From the NCBI GenBank assembly GCA_949752745.1, contig OX457031.1, positions 52,461,103 through 52,525,102 of the forward strand: a stretch of DNA of 64,000 nt, read 5' to 3'. The first letter of the stretch is position 1, and each line of letters opens with the position of its first letter. The translations under genes were made by a program, and so were the position numbers. The notes under the pieces are model-generated. The model worked only from the letters and a program-made list of their open reading frames with translations, had not been told where the DNA came from and searched no databases. Origin of the DNA: Protula sp. h YS-2021 (lineage: Eukaryota > Annelida > Polychaeta > Sabellida > Serpulidae). This document shows positions 11,780 through 21,987 of the stretch, piece by piece.

Positions 11780-14700
11780 TGAATCTGACTTGTTACTGAA
11801 AATGCGACAGCAAGAAAATCGCATCACACGACATGTGAAAGAAAGATTAGACACTGGAATGAAATGCTGCATTATCGTTCTTACTCGATTCAAGAAAATA
11901 ACCTCAAATAAAGAGGGGGTGTTGTTAGAACGATAGAGCATTCTTTTAGAGCATTCAATGATACTGATAACAATTTGCCAAACACATTCTAGGATTTGTT
12001 CAGCAAGTTTGATGAGCATGAACGTCAAGGATCTGGATGAGTGCTGGATAGGATTCTTCAGACTGAAGTTCATACAGCTGCATTAGAACCCTTGTGGGCG
12101 TTCAGCTGCATTGAGTTTCTAAATAAGATAAAGAATACCAAGAGTGTTATCAACATCAAGAACACAGACAATAAGCGGTTCCTATGGTCTATATTAGTTG
12201 ACAATATAAATAGTCAACACAAATACGAATCGTTTGAGCATGAGCGGAATGCAGAAGAAATAGCATTTCCAACCAATTCATCAAATTGAAGAGAGAAGAG
12301 ATATTATTGCCCGATTAAGAACTTAAGTCGAATCATGTAGTATCATACAAAACATCATAGCAAAACATTTTACTGCTTCAATTGTTTTTGTATGAGGTTA
12401 TACGACATCGTGAAGTTTCTGAAAAGCATGGAGCACAGCGATTATCATTTCTAGAGGATAAAATCATTCGATTCAAGGGCATTAAAAATCAACAAAAGGC
12501 ACCCTTTGTCATTTTTTGTGACTTTGAGTGCTATACAGGGAATATGACACACAAGACAAATATCAACATCACAAGTTCAAGAGTTTTGCCGCTGTTGTCG
12601 TCAGCAAATATGCTATATATTTGTTCATATATTAGCTCATCTACATCCAATGAATGACCATATTAATGACCAATACAAGAATCAACCGTTTGAACTTGTT
12701 TAAAATATGACATTTCCAACACGAATAAATGTTTTTGGTTGGGAAAATGAAGTTGTGCTATCCATCCACATAAGTCGCATGATTCAACGTGGGAGTGACA
12801 CTGAAATCAACTGCTGAACAGAAACAGTCAGACATTGTTGATTAAGAACTTGAGTCGAATCATGAAGCATTGTACAAAACATCATGGCAGAACGTTTTGC
12901 TACTTAAAATGTTTACATGGGTTTATGGAACAGGACCTTTTGGACAAACAAACCCAACGATACAATCATTTGGTACAAGGCCATTACAAAACAACAAAAG
13001 GCATTCTTTGTCATTTGTGTAGACTTTGAATGCTGTACACAGAAATGTGACACACAGGACAAGTATCAACATTACAAGATCAACAGTGATTCGATTCAAG
13101 GGCATTGCAAAACAACAAAAAGGCACCCTTTGTCATTTATGCTGACTTTGAATGCTGCATAGAGAAATGTGATACACAGGACAAGTCTCAACATCATCAG
13201 GTTAACAGTTTTCCTTATGTTGTCGTCAGCGAATATGAGAAGCGTGACCATATGCTTTACCGAGACAATGCTATCCAAAAATTTCTAAAGTATAAAACAA
13301 TGCAATCCACAATTTTCTAAAGGATAAAACTTGAAGCTGTCAGTCATTTTCAACACTGTGGCAAAATTGCATTGCGATTACCAAGGGCAATCTGAAATTC
13401 ATCGACTCCTACCAATTTATGGGCGGATCCTTGCAAAAGTTCCTAAACAATTTGGCAGCTGAAGGTAAAGATAAGTTTCAGAATATGACTGCTCATGCAC
13501 GCGACAGTCAGCAGCAAGGGTTACTTTTGAGAAAAGGCGTATATCCCTATACGATGTTGATGAACCTTCCGAGTTTGCAGAAACCAAGCTTCCACTGCCA
13601 GACTTTTATAGCCCACTGAGTGAAGAAGAAATTAGTGATGAGGACTGTGTTCATGATGCACAAAAGATCTGGAATGTATTCCACTGTCGTGACCTCTACC
13701 TGAAAACTGATGTGTTGCTTTTGGCAGATGTATTCAAAAATTTTAGAAATATGTGTCTCAACACGCATGAATTTTATCCTGCTCATTACTATACATTACC
13801 GGGTTTGACATGGGATGCTATTCTGAAACATACAAAGGTTCGTAGGAATTGACAGATTATACTGGCATCTATCAAAGGTCTTCGAGGAGGTATTTCAATC
13901 ATTACACATAAGTATGCAAAAGCCAACAACAGCCCAGACTAGGATCTGACCAAATCACCAAAGTAAATCATCAACTTTGATACTAACAATCTATATGGGT
14001 GGAGTATGTCACAGAGTTTGCCAGAATGTTGATATGCATGGATGGAAGATTCAGAATCTCTGGACTTTGAGACAAGATATATTTTATAGGTAGATCTTCC
14101 ACACTCGAATGAAATCAGTGATCAACAGAGTGACTATACAGTGGCTGTTGTTCGAATCAGTGAGTTGTCTTAATAAAGTCAGAATCTGAGAAAGGAGTTA
14201 CGGAAAAGATTCGAAAAAGTTGATTCCTAATCTCAGTGCTAAGGAAAAGTACACCGAATCGGATCCAATTAAATAAGCCTATTGAGATTTGGGTTTACTA
14301 TTCTGGATCTCACAAAAGCCCACATGCATAATTATCACTTCAATTACATGTAGAAGTATCCAGAGGAAAAAATTGCTGTTCAGTGACATAGATAGTTTGT
14401 GCTGTGACATACCAACCAGAGACATTTACAAAGATATGCAACAGGCCAGTCATCTTTTAATACAAATTGCAGGAGTGCTCATTGAGGAAACTGTAGGGCT
14501 TCAACCGACGATGTTTGCTGTGTGGTGGAAAAGAGAAAGGTACTATTAAGGGAATTACCCACGTGTATCAGTGGCGAATGATGCATGCTCAATACAAGGA
14601 CAGTTTATTGAAGGGAAGAGCCCCCAGTGGAAAACATCATTTTAAGACAAAAACATCACATTTTTTGCAGAGATTGTCAAGATCTGTTAGCATTTGATGA

Positions 14701-14790
14701 CAAGTGCTATGTGTTGGATGATAGCTACAACTCGTTAGCTCATGGGCATTACACAGCTCATAGTGCAACTCATAGAGCATGAGTTAAAGC
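11780..14790 (+). pseudogene. Protein-primed family B DNA polymerase, Polinton/Maverick
   Basis: The reading shows pieces in family order: a start region with GSGWVLDRILQ-type and NIKNTDNKRFLWSIL motifs (12,030-12,200), a LIKNLSRIM zinc-binding segment, exonuclease motif I FVIYADFE (13,130), an FMGGSLQ-type segment, a DVLLLADVFKNFR helix and FYPAHYYTLPGLTWDA (13,690-13,820), polymerase motif A as DTNNLYGWSMSQSLPE (13,978-14,025), motif C as FSDIDSL near 14,370-14,395, and the C-terminal DDKCYVLDD and LAHGHYTA (14,697-14,758). Both Asp of motif C survive, but many stops and frameshifts show the gene is dead. The exonuclease segment is present three times. The rest of the Polinton lies beyond 23.9 kb, separated by later insertions. 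Confidence 0.85.
12464..13206 (+). repeat. Triplicated exonuclease-I segment inside Polinton polB
   Basis: Copies of about 118 bp lie at 12,464-12,582, 12,968-13,087 and 13,088-13,206. Each encodes the phenylalanine-rich exonuclease I region (DFEC core). The preceding zinc-binding segment (LIKNLSRIM) is present twice, near 12,315 and 12,840. The second and third exonuclease copies are directly adjacent. A normal polymerase has one, so this arose by duplication within the element. Confidence 0.75.
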
Positions 14791-15060
14791 GCGACCGCCT
14801 TCAGACATAGCAATCATTCTGCATCAACTGTCTGCAGTGAGCGAACAGCAACAGACATCTATGACAATGCCTAACAGTAAAGTGCGAGACAATACCTACA
14901 GCAAAGTAGAGATAATACCTACAATAAAGTTTGAGAAAATGCAAAGTCTGAAACAATGCTTGCTGCTAAGTCTGGGACGAGGCCACTTCCACCGGAAAAA
15001 TCCTCAGCCTCAGCCTCAAAAGCAGTCACGAGTGGAAATTCATGCATAGAGTATTGGAAT
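14791..15060 (+). other. Unassigned stretch after polB
   Basis: A 70-codon plus frame at 14,837-15,049 is low in complexity (Q/S/P/K rich). It holds two near-identical runs of the form AAAGTxxGAGAxAATxCCTAC. No function is assigned. Confidence 0.35.
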
Positions 15061-15553
15061 ATTTTAATTTTGGTATTTCGTTTTAGAGATGGGTAGCTAC
15101 ATATTATAATAATATCTCTAGCACTGTTATAAACAATGGTTATTCGTGTGGCTGGTTCGAAGTACAGCGTGGTGTTAGACAAGGGTGTCCATTTTCGACA
15201 ACGCTGTGTTTTATGTGTTGAGCCCCTGGCCCAATCAATTAGAAATGAAGAGAACATCACAGGCCTAAAACTCGCTAAGTCAGAGTATAAGATCTCTCTT
15301 TTTGCAGTGTTTATTGAAAGACGTGGGCTGTCTTGGCTATGTGTTAGAGCTTACGGAGCGTGTTACGAGATATTCTGGTTTAAAACTTAACATTGAGAAA
15401 TCTCTGCTGCCGTACATAGGTCCATGGCGAACAAAACCGGAGCCTGTTTTCAACTTAAAGGTTGCTTTGGATAGCTTCAATGTGCTATTTATCGAAGTAG
15501 GTTATGCAACGGAAAGTGTAACAAGGTTGTTACGCAGTCATTTAAATAATTTA
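15061..15553 (+). pseudogene. Tx1/L1-like LINE reverse transcriptase, left part
   Basis: Readings include a VQRGVRQGCPFSTT-like segment by frame change near 15,165-15,210, LCVEPLAQSIRNEENITGLK, EYKISLFA, then RYSGLKLNIEKS and IGPW. This is the palm of a Tx1/L1-type non-LTR RT. Immediately after LFA the sequence jumps to CLLKDVG in another frame, so the two catalytic Asp of FADD are lost in a small deletion. The reading is cut at about 15,553 by the left LTR of a BEL element and resumes at 22,516 with the next residues of the same protein. Confidence 0.75.
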
Positions 15554-15670
15554 TGTCTCGTATAATTTATTGACATCAGGTCACTGAAAAGTGACACGTA
15601 TTGATTAATCAATGCCAGAATGTTTAAGTATTTATGGCATGACACTGTACAAGTCACGTGATGTCTGTAG

Positions 15671-15678
15671 TATATAAA
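15671..15678 (+). promoter_or_regulatory. TATA box in left LTR
   Basis: TATATAAA lies 11 bp after a CACGTG E-box, in the expected U3 position. The same box is present in the right LTR at 22,105-22,112. It is the likely promoter core of the element. Confidence 0.65.
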
Positions 15679-15916
15679 CAGTTTCTTCCCGCCTTTTGCC
15701 AAATAGTTTCAAGTTTCTTACGGTGCGTGATCATATTTAGGAAAGTTCCGTTAAAATTGGTAAGATTCAAATTTCTTGTGATTGTGAATTAAGTAATTTA
15801 TTAATTTGTGAAATTATTACGACTAAATTCAAGATATAACAAGGTACAATTGATTAAAGAGTTACGTTTAGTGTTTAGATCAGTCGTTTCAGTTTTGTTT
15901 CTTTTTTTTCTTAGCA

Positions 15917-16010
15917 AACCGGCATTTCGGCATTTCGGTACGGCATTTCGGCATTACGGCTTTACGGCATTACGGCTTTACGGTATTATGGCTTTACGGC
16001 ATTGGCATTT
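15917..16010 (+). repeat. CGGCATT/CGGCTTT minisatellite in left LTR
   Basis: About ten 8-9 bp units alternate between CGGCATTTC, CGGCATTA and CGGCTTTA. The right LTR holds the same array at 22,354-22,440 with a different unit order, so it is the least stable part of the LTR. Confidence 0.75.
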
Positions 16011-16164
16011 ACAAGATCACCGAGATACGAAGCCGCGTTCGCAATAAAATATGTTGTGATTAAACAAGGTCTTTGTTTCGTATTCCCTGATCACGCAACA
16101 GTTTGCAATTTCTGGCAAGTTGTTGTTCATTTTCGCCCTCCTCAGTTTCGCTAATAGGGCTGCC

Positions 16165-18342
16165 ATGAATGACGAGGCCAACGTCGATAGCGTGTCAGTA
16201 ATGTCAGGAGGCTCAGGTACCTCAGTGTCGTCTGCTATTGCTATGACACGAGCGCGGAAGGCGGCTCTCCTCGAGAAACAGAAACACGCCAAGGAACGGG
16301 CCCATTTGGAGAGGCTGCAGCTTGAGACGGAGCAGCACAAGCAACAGCTTGACGTTCAGTCAGATATCGAGGCCGCAGACGCCGAAGAAAAGGTGCTTGT
16401 AGAGGCCGAAGCTGCTATCTCTGGGGCACAGCCTGTGAGTGTAACGTCAGTAGAAGGTGCCACTGCGATGCCATCTCAGCCTTTGTCTGCATTAACCATG
16501 CCATTTCAACCAGCAACTGTGAGTACTGAATTTAAATTTGACCGCGCTCAAGTTTCCACAACGTCCAAGTCATTTGATATCAGACCACGTGAAAATCTAC
16601 CTCCTCTTGACAATGTACCTCCAGTTTGCGCAAAAGATCCAGTGACCTCAAAGCCGTTTGATGTCAAACCACCTGAAAATCTTCCTCCTCTGGACAGTGT
16701 ACCTCCCGATAGTGTTAAAGATCTGGCGCGGTCGAAGCCATTTGATGTCAGACCACATGACACACTTCCTCCAATTGACGCTAGTGCAAAATACAGTCCA
16801 GCTTATGACAGGTTTAGTGGTGTGCCTAGTCCTATACAAAACGTAGGACAGCATGCATCAGCACTGAAGGCTGAAACAGCCTCCCTGTTCTCGCATCAAC
16901 CACGTCAAAGTTGTCATCCAGCATTCGCCACCGCATTTCAGTCGCCACCGAATCAGCCCCTACCTGCTGAAAGCATCCAACAATTAGCTGCCTTGACCGT
17001 TGCAGCTACATTACCCAAAACTGAAATATTGACATTTGATTTTGATCCAAAGAACTACGTCGAATTCATCACTAACTTTAAGATAAATGTGGAATCAAGG
17101 GTCTATGAACCATCGATTTTACTGAACTATTTGATCAGTTACTGCACAGGAGAAACCAAACACCTTATAAAGAACTGTGTTCCTTTAGGCGACCAAGGCT
17201 ATACACGTGCGCTAGAGCTTCTCAATGAACGCTACGGCCGCAGAAATGAAATCGCTCGTTCATGTATAGATTCCCTTATGAAAGGCCACATCGTCAAAGG
17301 AAATGATTCTCGTGGTCTTATCGCGCTGAGCGACGAAATGGAAAGGTGTGCCCTCACGTTACAGTTCCTAGGGTACGAAAGCGATTTGAACTGCAGGCCT
17401 ACACTGAAGGCAGTAGTCCTGCGTTTGCCCAACTTCATTAGAGTTACATGGGCTGAGTTCGTTTACAGTTTCTCGCATCTGCGTGACCCAACTTTTAATG
17501 ATTTGCGTGTTTTTGCAAAGCAGTGTGCAGGTGTCGCAATGTCAACATACGGCGAAATGTTGCGGGGAGAAGAAATCACAGTTAAGAAACGAAAGCATAA
17601 TACAAGCAAGACAGCATCAACGGTAATGACGACGCAAACCAAAAGTCAAGGTACGAAACAAAAGCTTCCTGATTGTACACAGTGCGGAGGGCAGCATTTC
17701 ATTGCCAAGTGTGCTGCATTTCTGGAGAAGACGTACGCCCACAGAATGAAGGTAATTAAATATAAACGTTTGTGCTTTAACTGTTTACCTCCAGGCCACG
17801 TTGCTAAAGAGTGCAGAAAGGACTCGCAGTGCTCTCATTGTAAGTCAAAGCTAGTTCACGAGCTAGTTCACGACACAAACTATCGCAGGCGTTCAGAAGA
17901 AAAAAGAAATGAACAAAATCGTGGAAGTACCCCGACTGATTCGTCATCGGATAACTGCGTCGCGACCTGCGCCCCGCAAGTTTGTCTTCGCATTGTTCCA
18001 GTCATTATTCGTGGAAACGGAGTTGACGTAGAGACGTACGCGTTACTTGACGAAGGGTCAGACGCAACCTTATGTACTGAGAGCTTGCTAAAACGCCTAA
18101 GGCTTCGAGGCAAAACAGCAAAATTGAATTTAAGTACCGTGGCTTCAGCGAATGTGTCCAAACCGTGTACTGAAATATCCCTAACTGTAGCATCGCTTGA
18201 CCAAACAGGCGATATAGATATTGAACGAGTCTTTTCAGTTGAAAACTTGCCTATATCCATGCGTGCTAAGGCTGATGACGTAGCTGTTTCACAATGGCCA
18301 CATTTGTCCGGGCTTAAGTTTCCATGCTTAAATTCCTCATAA
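16165..18342 (+). CDS. BEL/Pao Gag with zinc knuckles and aspartic protease
   Basis: Translated from the ATG at 16,165 this is 725 residues, ending at a TAA that interrupts what should be one Gag-Pol. The N-terminal ~90 residues are a charged coiled coil. Residues ~130-215 hold three 28-residue repeats built on KPFDV-P-ENLPPLD. Residues ~285-440 match the DUF1759-type Gag core of Pao elements (LTFDFDPKNYVEF, LNERYGR). Cysteine/histidine knuckles follow at ~503, 536 and 555 (CTQCGGQHFIAKC, CFNCLPPGHVAKEC). A retropepsin-like protease of the Pao type has its active site as LLDEGSDATLC near residue 626. Frames upstream reach a TTG at 16,120, but the first ATG is preferred. The frame is intact over its whole length, consistent with a young copy. 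Confidence 0.85.
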   Translation: MNDEANVDSVSVMSGGSGTSVSSAIAMTRARKAALLEKQKHAKERAHLERLQLETEQHKQQLDVQSDIEAADAEEKVLVEAEAAISGAQPVSVTSVEGATAMPSQPLSALTMPFQPATVSTEFKFDRAQVSTTSKSFDIRPRENLPPLDNVPPVCAKDPVTSKPFDVKPPENLPPLDSVPPDSVKDLARSKPFDVRPHDTLPPIDASAKYSPAYDRFSGVPSPIQNVGQHASALKAETASLFSHQPRQSCHPAFATAFQSPPNQPLPAESIQQLAALTVAATLPKTEILTFDFDPKNYVEFITNFKINVESRVYEPSILLNYLISYCTGETKHLIKNCVPLGDQGYTRALELLNERYGRRNEIARSCIDSLMKGHIVKGNDSRGLIALSDEMERCALTLQFLGYESDLNCRPTLKAVVLRLPNFIRVTWAEFVYSFSHLRDPTFNDLRVFAKQCAGVAMSTYGEMLRGEEITVKKRKHNTSKTASTVMTTQTKSQGTKQKLPDCTQCGGQHFIAKCAAFLEKTYAHRMKVIKYKRLCFNCLPPGHVAKECRKDSQCSHCKSKLVHELVHDTNYRRRSEEKRNEQNRGSTPTDSSSDNCVATCAPQVCLRIVPVIIRGNGVDVETYALLDEGSDATLCTESLLKRLRLRGKTAKLNLSTVASANVSKPCTEISLTVASLDQTGDIDIERVFSVENLPISMRAKADDVAVSQWPHLSGLKFPCLNSS

Positions 18343-20345
18343 ATCGATTTGCTCATCGGAGCTAACGTCCCGGAAGCCTTTTGGAAAGAAGACGAACGTC
18401 GAGGAAGTGTAAAAGAACCTTACGCAGTGAAGTCAGTCCTCGGATGGTCCCTACTAGGGCCGCTTGATAGAACCGTCTCAAACACAAACGCTCACGTAAA
18501 CTTTCAGCAAGGTGATTTACAAAGTCAGGTGGAACGAATGTGGAAAACTGACTTTGACGATTCAATATACAGCGCTAAAAGCGTAATGTCTCTTGCTGAC
18601 AAACAAGCTCTGAGTATCTTTGACGAAAGTATTGAGCACAATGGGGAACGGTACATGCTTTCTCTGCCATGGAGAACTGGTGTCCCGAAGTTAGAATGCA
18701 ACTTACCGCTTGCTGTTACGAGATTGAATTACCTAGAACAGAAGTTTTCCCAGAAAGAATGGCTTCATGAAGCGTACTCAAGTGCGTCGGGTGATTACGT
18801 GACGAAAGGTTATGCACAAAAGGTTGGTACTCTAGAGGAACACGCTAAGGATGTGAATTGCTGGTACTTACCTCATCACCCAGTCATCAATCCGAATAAA
18901 CCGGATAAAATTCGCATAGTATTTGATTGCGCGGCTAAGTACAGGGGCACTTCATTAAATGATTGCCTGCTGCAAGGCCCAGATCTGGTCAATCCCTTGA
19001 TCGGAATGCTACTTTGCTTTCGGCAACAGCCTATCGCAATTGTTGGTGACATAGAAGCTATATTCCATCAGGTACAAGTTTTGGAGAGGGACCGTGACTA
19101 CCTCCGTTTCTTGTGGTGGCAAGACGGCGACATCAAGCTCCCACCAGAAGTTTACGCGATGATAGTTCATATCTTCGGCGCAACATCATCTCCTAGTGCT
19201 ATTGCGTTTGCTATGCGCAAGACGGCCACTGACAACCAGTGTGAGTTTGATGCAGAAACGGTGGAAACAGTGCTGCGAAACTTTTACGACGATGACTGCT
19301 TAAAATCAATACAAACTGTACCGTAAGCGATCAGGCTAACAGCACAACTGCAAGAACTGCTTCAGAGAGGTGGGTTCCATTTGACAAACTTATTCTCAAA
19401 CAACAGGGAAGTTTTGTTGTCAATCCCAGAATCCGAAAGGGCTCCATCTGTAGCAAACATTGACATTGATGATGCATTGCCATACGAAAGGGCACTGGGT
19501 TTAGGTTGGAACGTAGAAGATGATACGTTAACATATAACGTGAAGAGTTTACAGAAGCCTATGACGAGTCGCGGAATTTTATCTGTGGTCAGTTCCCTGT
19601 ACGATCCCCTAGGCCTTGCCGCACCGGTAACTTTAATACCCAAGATGCTGTTACAAGGCCTGTGCAAGGATGGGTACGCCTGGGATGAATCAATTGTAGA
19701 TGACGCCAGTACACGTTTTCGCGAATGGCAAGACACGTTGTCAAGTCTGACTTACTACAGTGTTGACCAATGCTATAAACCAGATGGCTTGATGAATGAC
19801 TTCACATGCGAGTTACATCACTTCGCAGGTGCGTCAGAAGTCGCCTACGGTATTGTGTCATATCTGCGTATTTACGATACGTCAGGACACATTAAGTGTT
19901 CACTCGTTGCAGGCAAGTGGCGACTAGCACCTATCAAGTCTGTCACTATACCGCGACTAGTACTATCAGCTGCTGTTGTCGCAGTACGGTTCCATCAAAT
20001 GATTACAAGTGAACTCGAATTCGAAATCTCACAGGCTTAATTCTGGACGGACTCAACAGCTGTTCTTAAGTACATACGTAACACAAAGACGCGTTTTCAG
20101 ATGTTCGTTGCTAATCGGTGATTCATGACGTCACCAGACCAGAAGATTGGTACTACGTCCCATCAAAACAAAACCCAGCCGATCTCGCGTCACGTAGAAT
20201 TTCTCCTAGGGAAACATCGAAGTTGAAATTTTGGGCAAGTGGTCCAATGTTTTTATGCAATGCGCAAATTGTAATGCCTGCACAACCAGATTATGGAGAT
20301 CTTGGGGCGACAGTTACGTGTGTGACGTCCGAGATAGATCCTTAA
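18343..20345 (+). pseudogene. BEL/Pao reverse transcriptase and RNase H, three stops and one shift
   Basis: Directly continues Gag-Pro after the stop at 18,340-18,342. IDLLIGANVPEAFW opens the post-protease region. RT motif A is GDIEAIFHQV near 19,047, and the active site is NFYDDDCL near 19,282, with Val of the usual YVDD read as Asp but both catalytic Asp kept. After a TAA at 19,324 the frame goes on through GFHLTN and SSLYDPLGLAAPVTL. After a TAA at 20,038 it reads FWTDSTAVLKYI, part of RNase H. A one-base shift near 20,118 leads to YYVPSKQNPADLASR. The second and third stops are consistent with CAA-to-TAA changes. Homology fades after about 20,480 and no integrase follows. Confidence 0.85.
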
Positions 20346-20861
20346 AGTTCTCTGATCAATCGCTGCTCTTAGTGGAGCCGCTTATGCGTATCGGTCGCGT
20401 GGTTATTGCGGTACGTTGCGTTTTGTTTGGTACATTACGCAAAAACGACAGAGAAACTAACTTTCAAAAGATCTGTTCATAGGAAACAATTAATACGTGT
20501 TCAATTTTGTTTTAACTGAAAGAGACTAAAAGATTAATAATAAACCCATAGAGGCGTAATTATTGTACATGTTAGAGCTTCGGGATTGATTCTTGTTTCT
20601 AGCTGTGTAAGGTTTCCTGAAATATGAAACGTTTATTAGTAACATGACACTGACTATTAATTCGCAAAAGTGGTTTATAAGTTTTTAACTTACCCTTTAG
20701 AAGTTGGAAGTCCACAGCAAAGATGTTTCCAACATGCAAAATTGAACATTCATTTCTAATATGAAATGTCCAATTATGCCCGCAGTCATGTTTCTTTAAG
20801 TTAATTTTGTATAATTTAATTGTATTTTATCCGTTTTCAGTTTTAAATAATAAGTCTTAGT

Positions 20862-21347
20862 TCAGCAATTTATTCGAAGTTCACTCATTTCTGTTTGTTT
20901 CCATTTATGGCGATAATTCAAGAGTTCCATTATTAATCCTATACTGTCACATGTTGCCTGTTCAAAGTCCACTCCATAAATGATCGAAGTCTGCTGCATA
21001 GAATTTTGTTTAATATTGTTCAATAATGTAAAGTTGTTAAACATGTAGCCGATTCCCTCAAGATACTCCTCAGTATATGTCACATACTTGTTGTAGTAAA
21101 TATTTTTAGTATTAATCATATGGTATAAATCACTTCCGCAAGGCTCAACTTCCACTCTTAAAGTTCTACTTTTTAATTTTAATGGTGAAATAAAATCGCA
21201 CGCGAGCCTTAATGTGGCCATTTGGCGCTGAAGAAATGATTTTTCTGTGTGTAGAAGTGCTTCTGTTTTAACATAGGAAGCATTCGGTGTTGGTGTAAGA
21301 TCACACCAAAATACGGTCATTTCCAAATTCGTGTGGTTTCCCTTCAT
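20862..21347 (-). CDS. Hypothetical 161-aa protein, antisense inside BEL element
   Basis: An uninterrupted 161-codon frame starts at an ATG at 21,347 and runs antisense to the retroelement. The sequence is of ordinary amino-acid complexity with a central segment rich in N, Y and T, no signal peptide, no clear membrane segment and no motif I recognise. Several Cys residues are scattered. Chance frames of this length are unlikely in DNA this AT-rich, so it may be a real or recently decayed gene or exon. It lies where integrase should be. I cannot assign a function. Confidence 0.4.
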   Translation of the reverse strand: MKGNHTNLEMTVFWCDLTPTPNASYVKTEALLHTEKSFLQRQMATLRLACDFISPLKLKSRTLRVEVEPCGSDLYHMINTKNIYYNKYVTYTEEYLEGIGYMFNNFTLLNNIKQNSMQQTSIIYGVDFEQATCDSIGLIMELLNYRHKWKQTEMSELRINC

Positions 21348-21793
21348 AATGCATTAGCATAATTGTAGATTTTGTTTAGAAATATTTCGTGAGAATCTAT
21401 CATAACAGCAAACTGGTGTGCTTAATATGCTAAATGTACCAGGGAAGTTAGGTATCGTTTTTCCACTCTGTCGTTTAATATTGCTTTCTGAACATATCTT
21501 ATCATATTTACTCTTATGTGGTTTAAACGATAACGTGTATAATATTTAGAAGCCAGTGTAATAAATATGTAAAGTATGTTTATGTTTAATACAGCTAAGA
21601 GATCAAATGTAATTTTTATGTTGACACGCCCGCAATAACTTGCATCTAACACCCCTATGGTTCAAGAACGCGGCCACTGTGTGTGACCCAAAGGTATTCA
21701 TATTGAACATATTGTTCAGTGCCTTACAATGAGTGTACTTGATACTGTTGTTGTGTTCAATATAGGAGGTTATAGTTGTGCGGGTTTTCTGTT

Positions 21794-21865
21794 TATTTGG
21801 TGGTATAGTTGTTAGTATCCAGGCCTGTCACGCGGGAGACCGGGGTTCGATTACCCGCCGGGAAA
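21794..21865 (+). tRNA. tRNA-Asp(GTC)-like sequence, probably pseudogene
   Basis: The segment contains a near-perfect tRNA-Asp D arm (GTATAGTTGTTAGTATCC), an anticodon loop CCTGTCACG with anticodon GTC, variable GAGAC, and a T arm CGGGGTTCGATTACCCG with one stem mismatch. The acceptor stem pairs poorly (TATTTGG with CCGGGAA, using G-T pairs and one mismatch), so it is probably a tRNA pseudogene or tRNA-derived short element and not a working gene. It ends 122 bp before the right LTR. Confidence 0.65.
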
Positions 21866-21987
21866 CCGGTTTGTGTGTTTGTTTCTTTTTACTGGTTTAT
21901 TGTTCAAGTAAAGAAATTGGCATAATCAAATGTAAATAGCTGCTTTAAATTATTAATGATAAAATACCTCTAAGTTATTTTAATTTA

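Larger units (their letters stand above)
15554..16093 (+). repeat. Left LTR of the BEL element
   Basis: It starts TGTCTCGTATAATTTATTGA and ends near CCCTGATCA. It holds an E-box CACGTG at 15,655-15,660, a TATA box TATATAAA at 15,671-15,678, a minisatellite of CGGCATTT/CGGCTTTA units at about 15,920-16,005, and a polyadenylation signal AATAAA at 16,043-16,048. Confidence 0.85.
20480..21987. other. Unrelated insert-like segment between pol and right LTR
   Basis: This 1.5-kb segment occupies the place of the integrase and polypurine tract. It is AT-rich, carries a 161-codon frame on minus (20,862-21,347), a weaker frame on minus (21,422-21,652) and a tRNA-Asp-like sequence on plus (21,794-21,865). 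It has no similarity that I can see to BEL proteins. It may be captured host DNA or another nested insertion. Confidence 0.5.
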
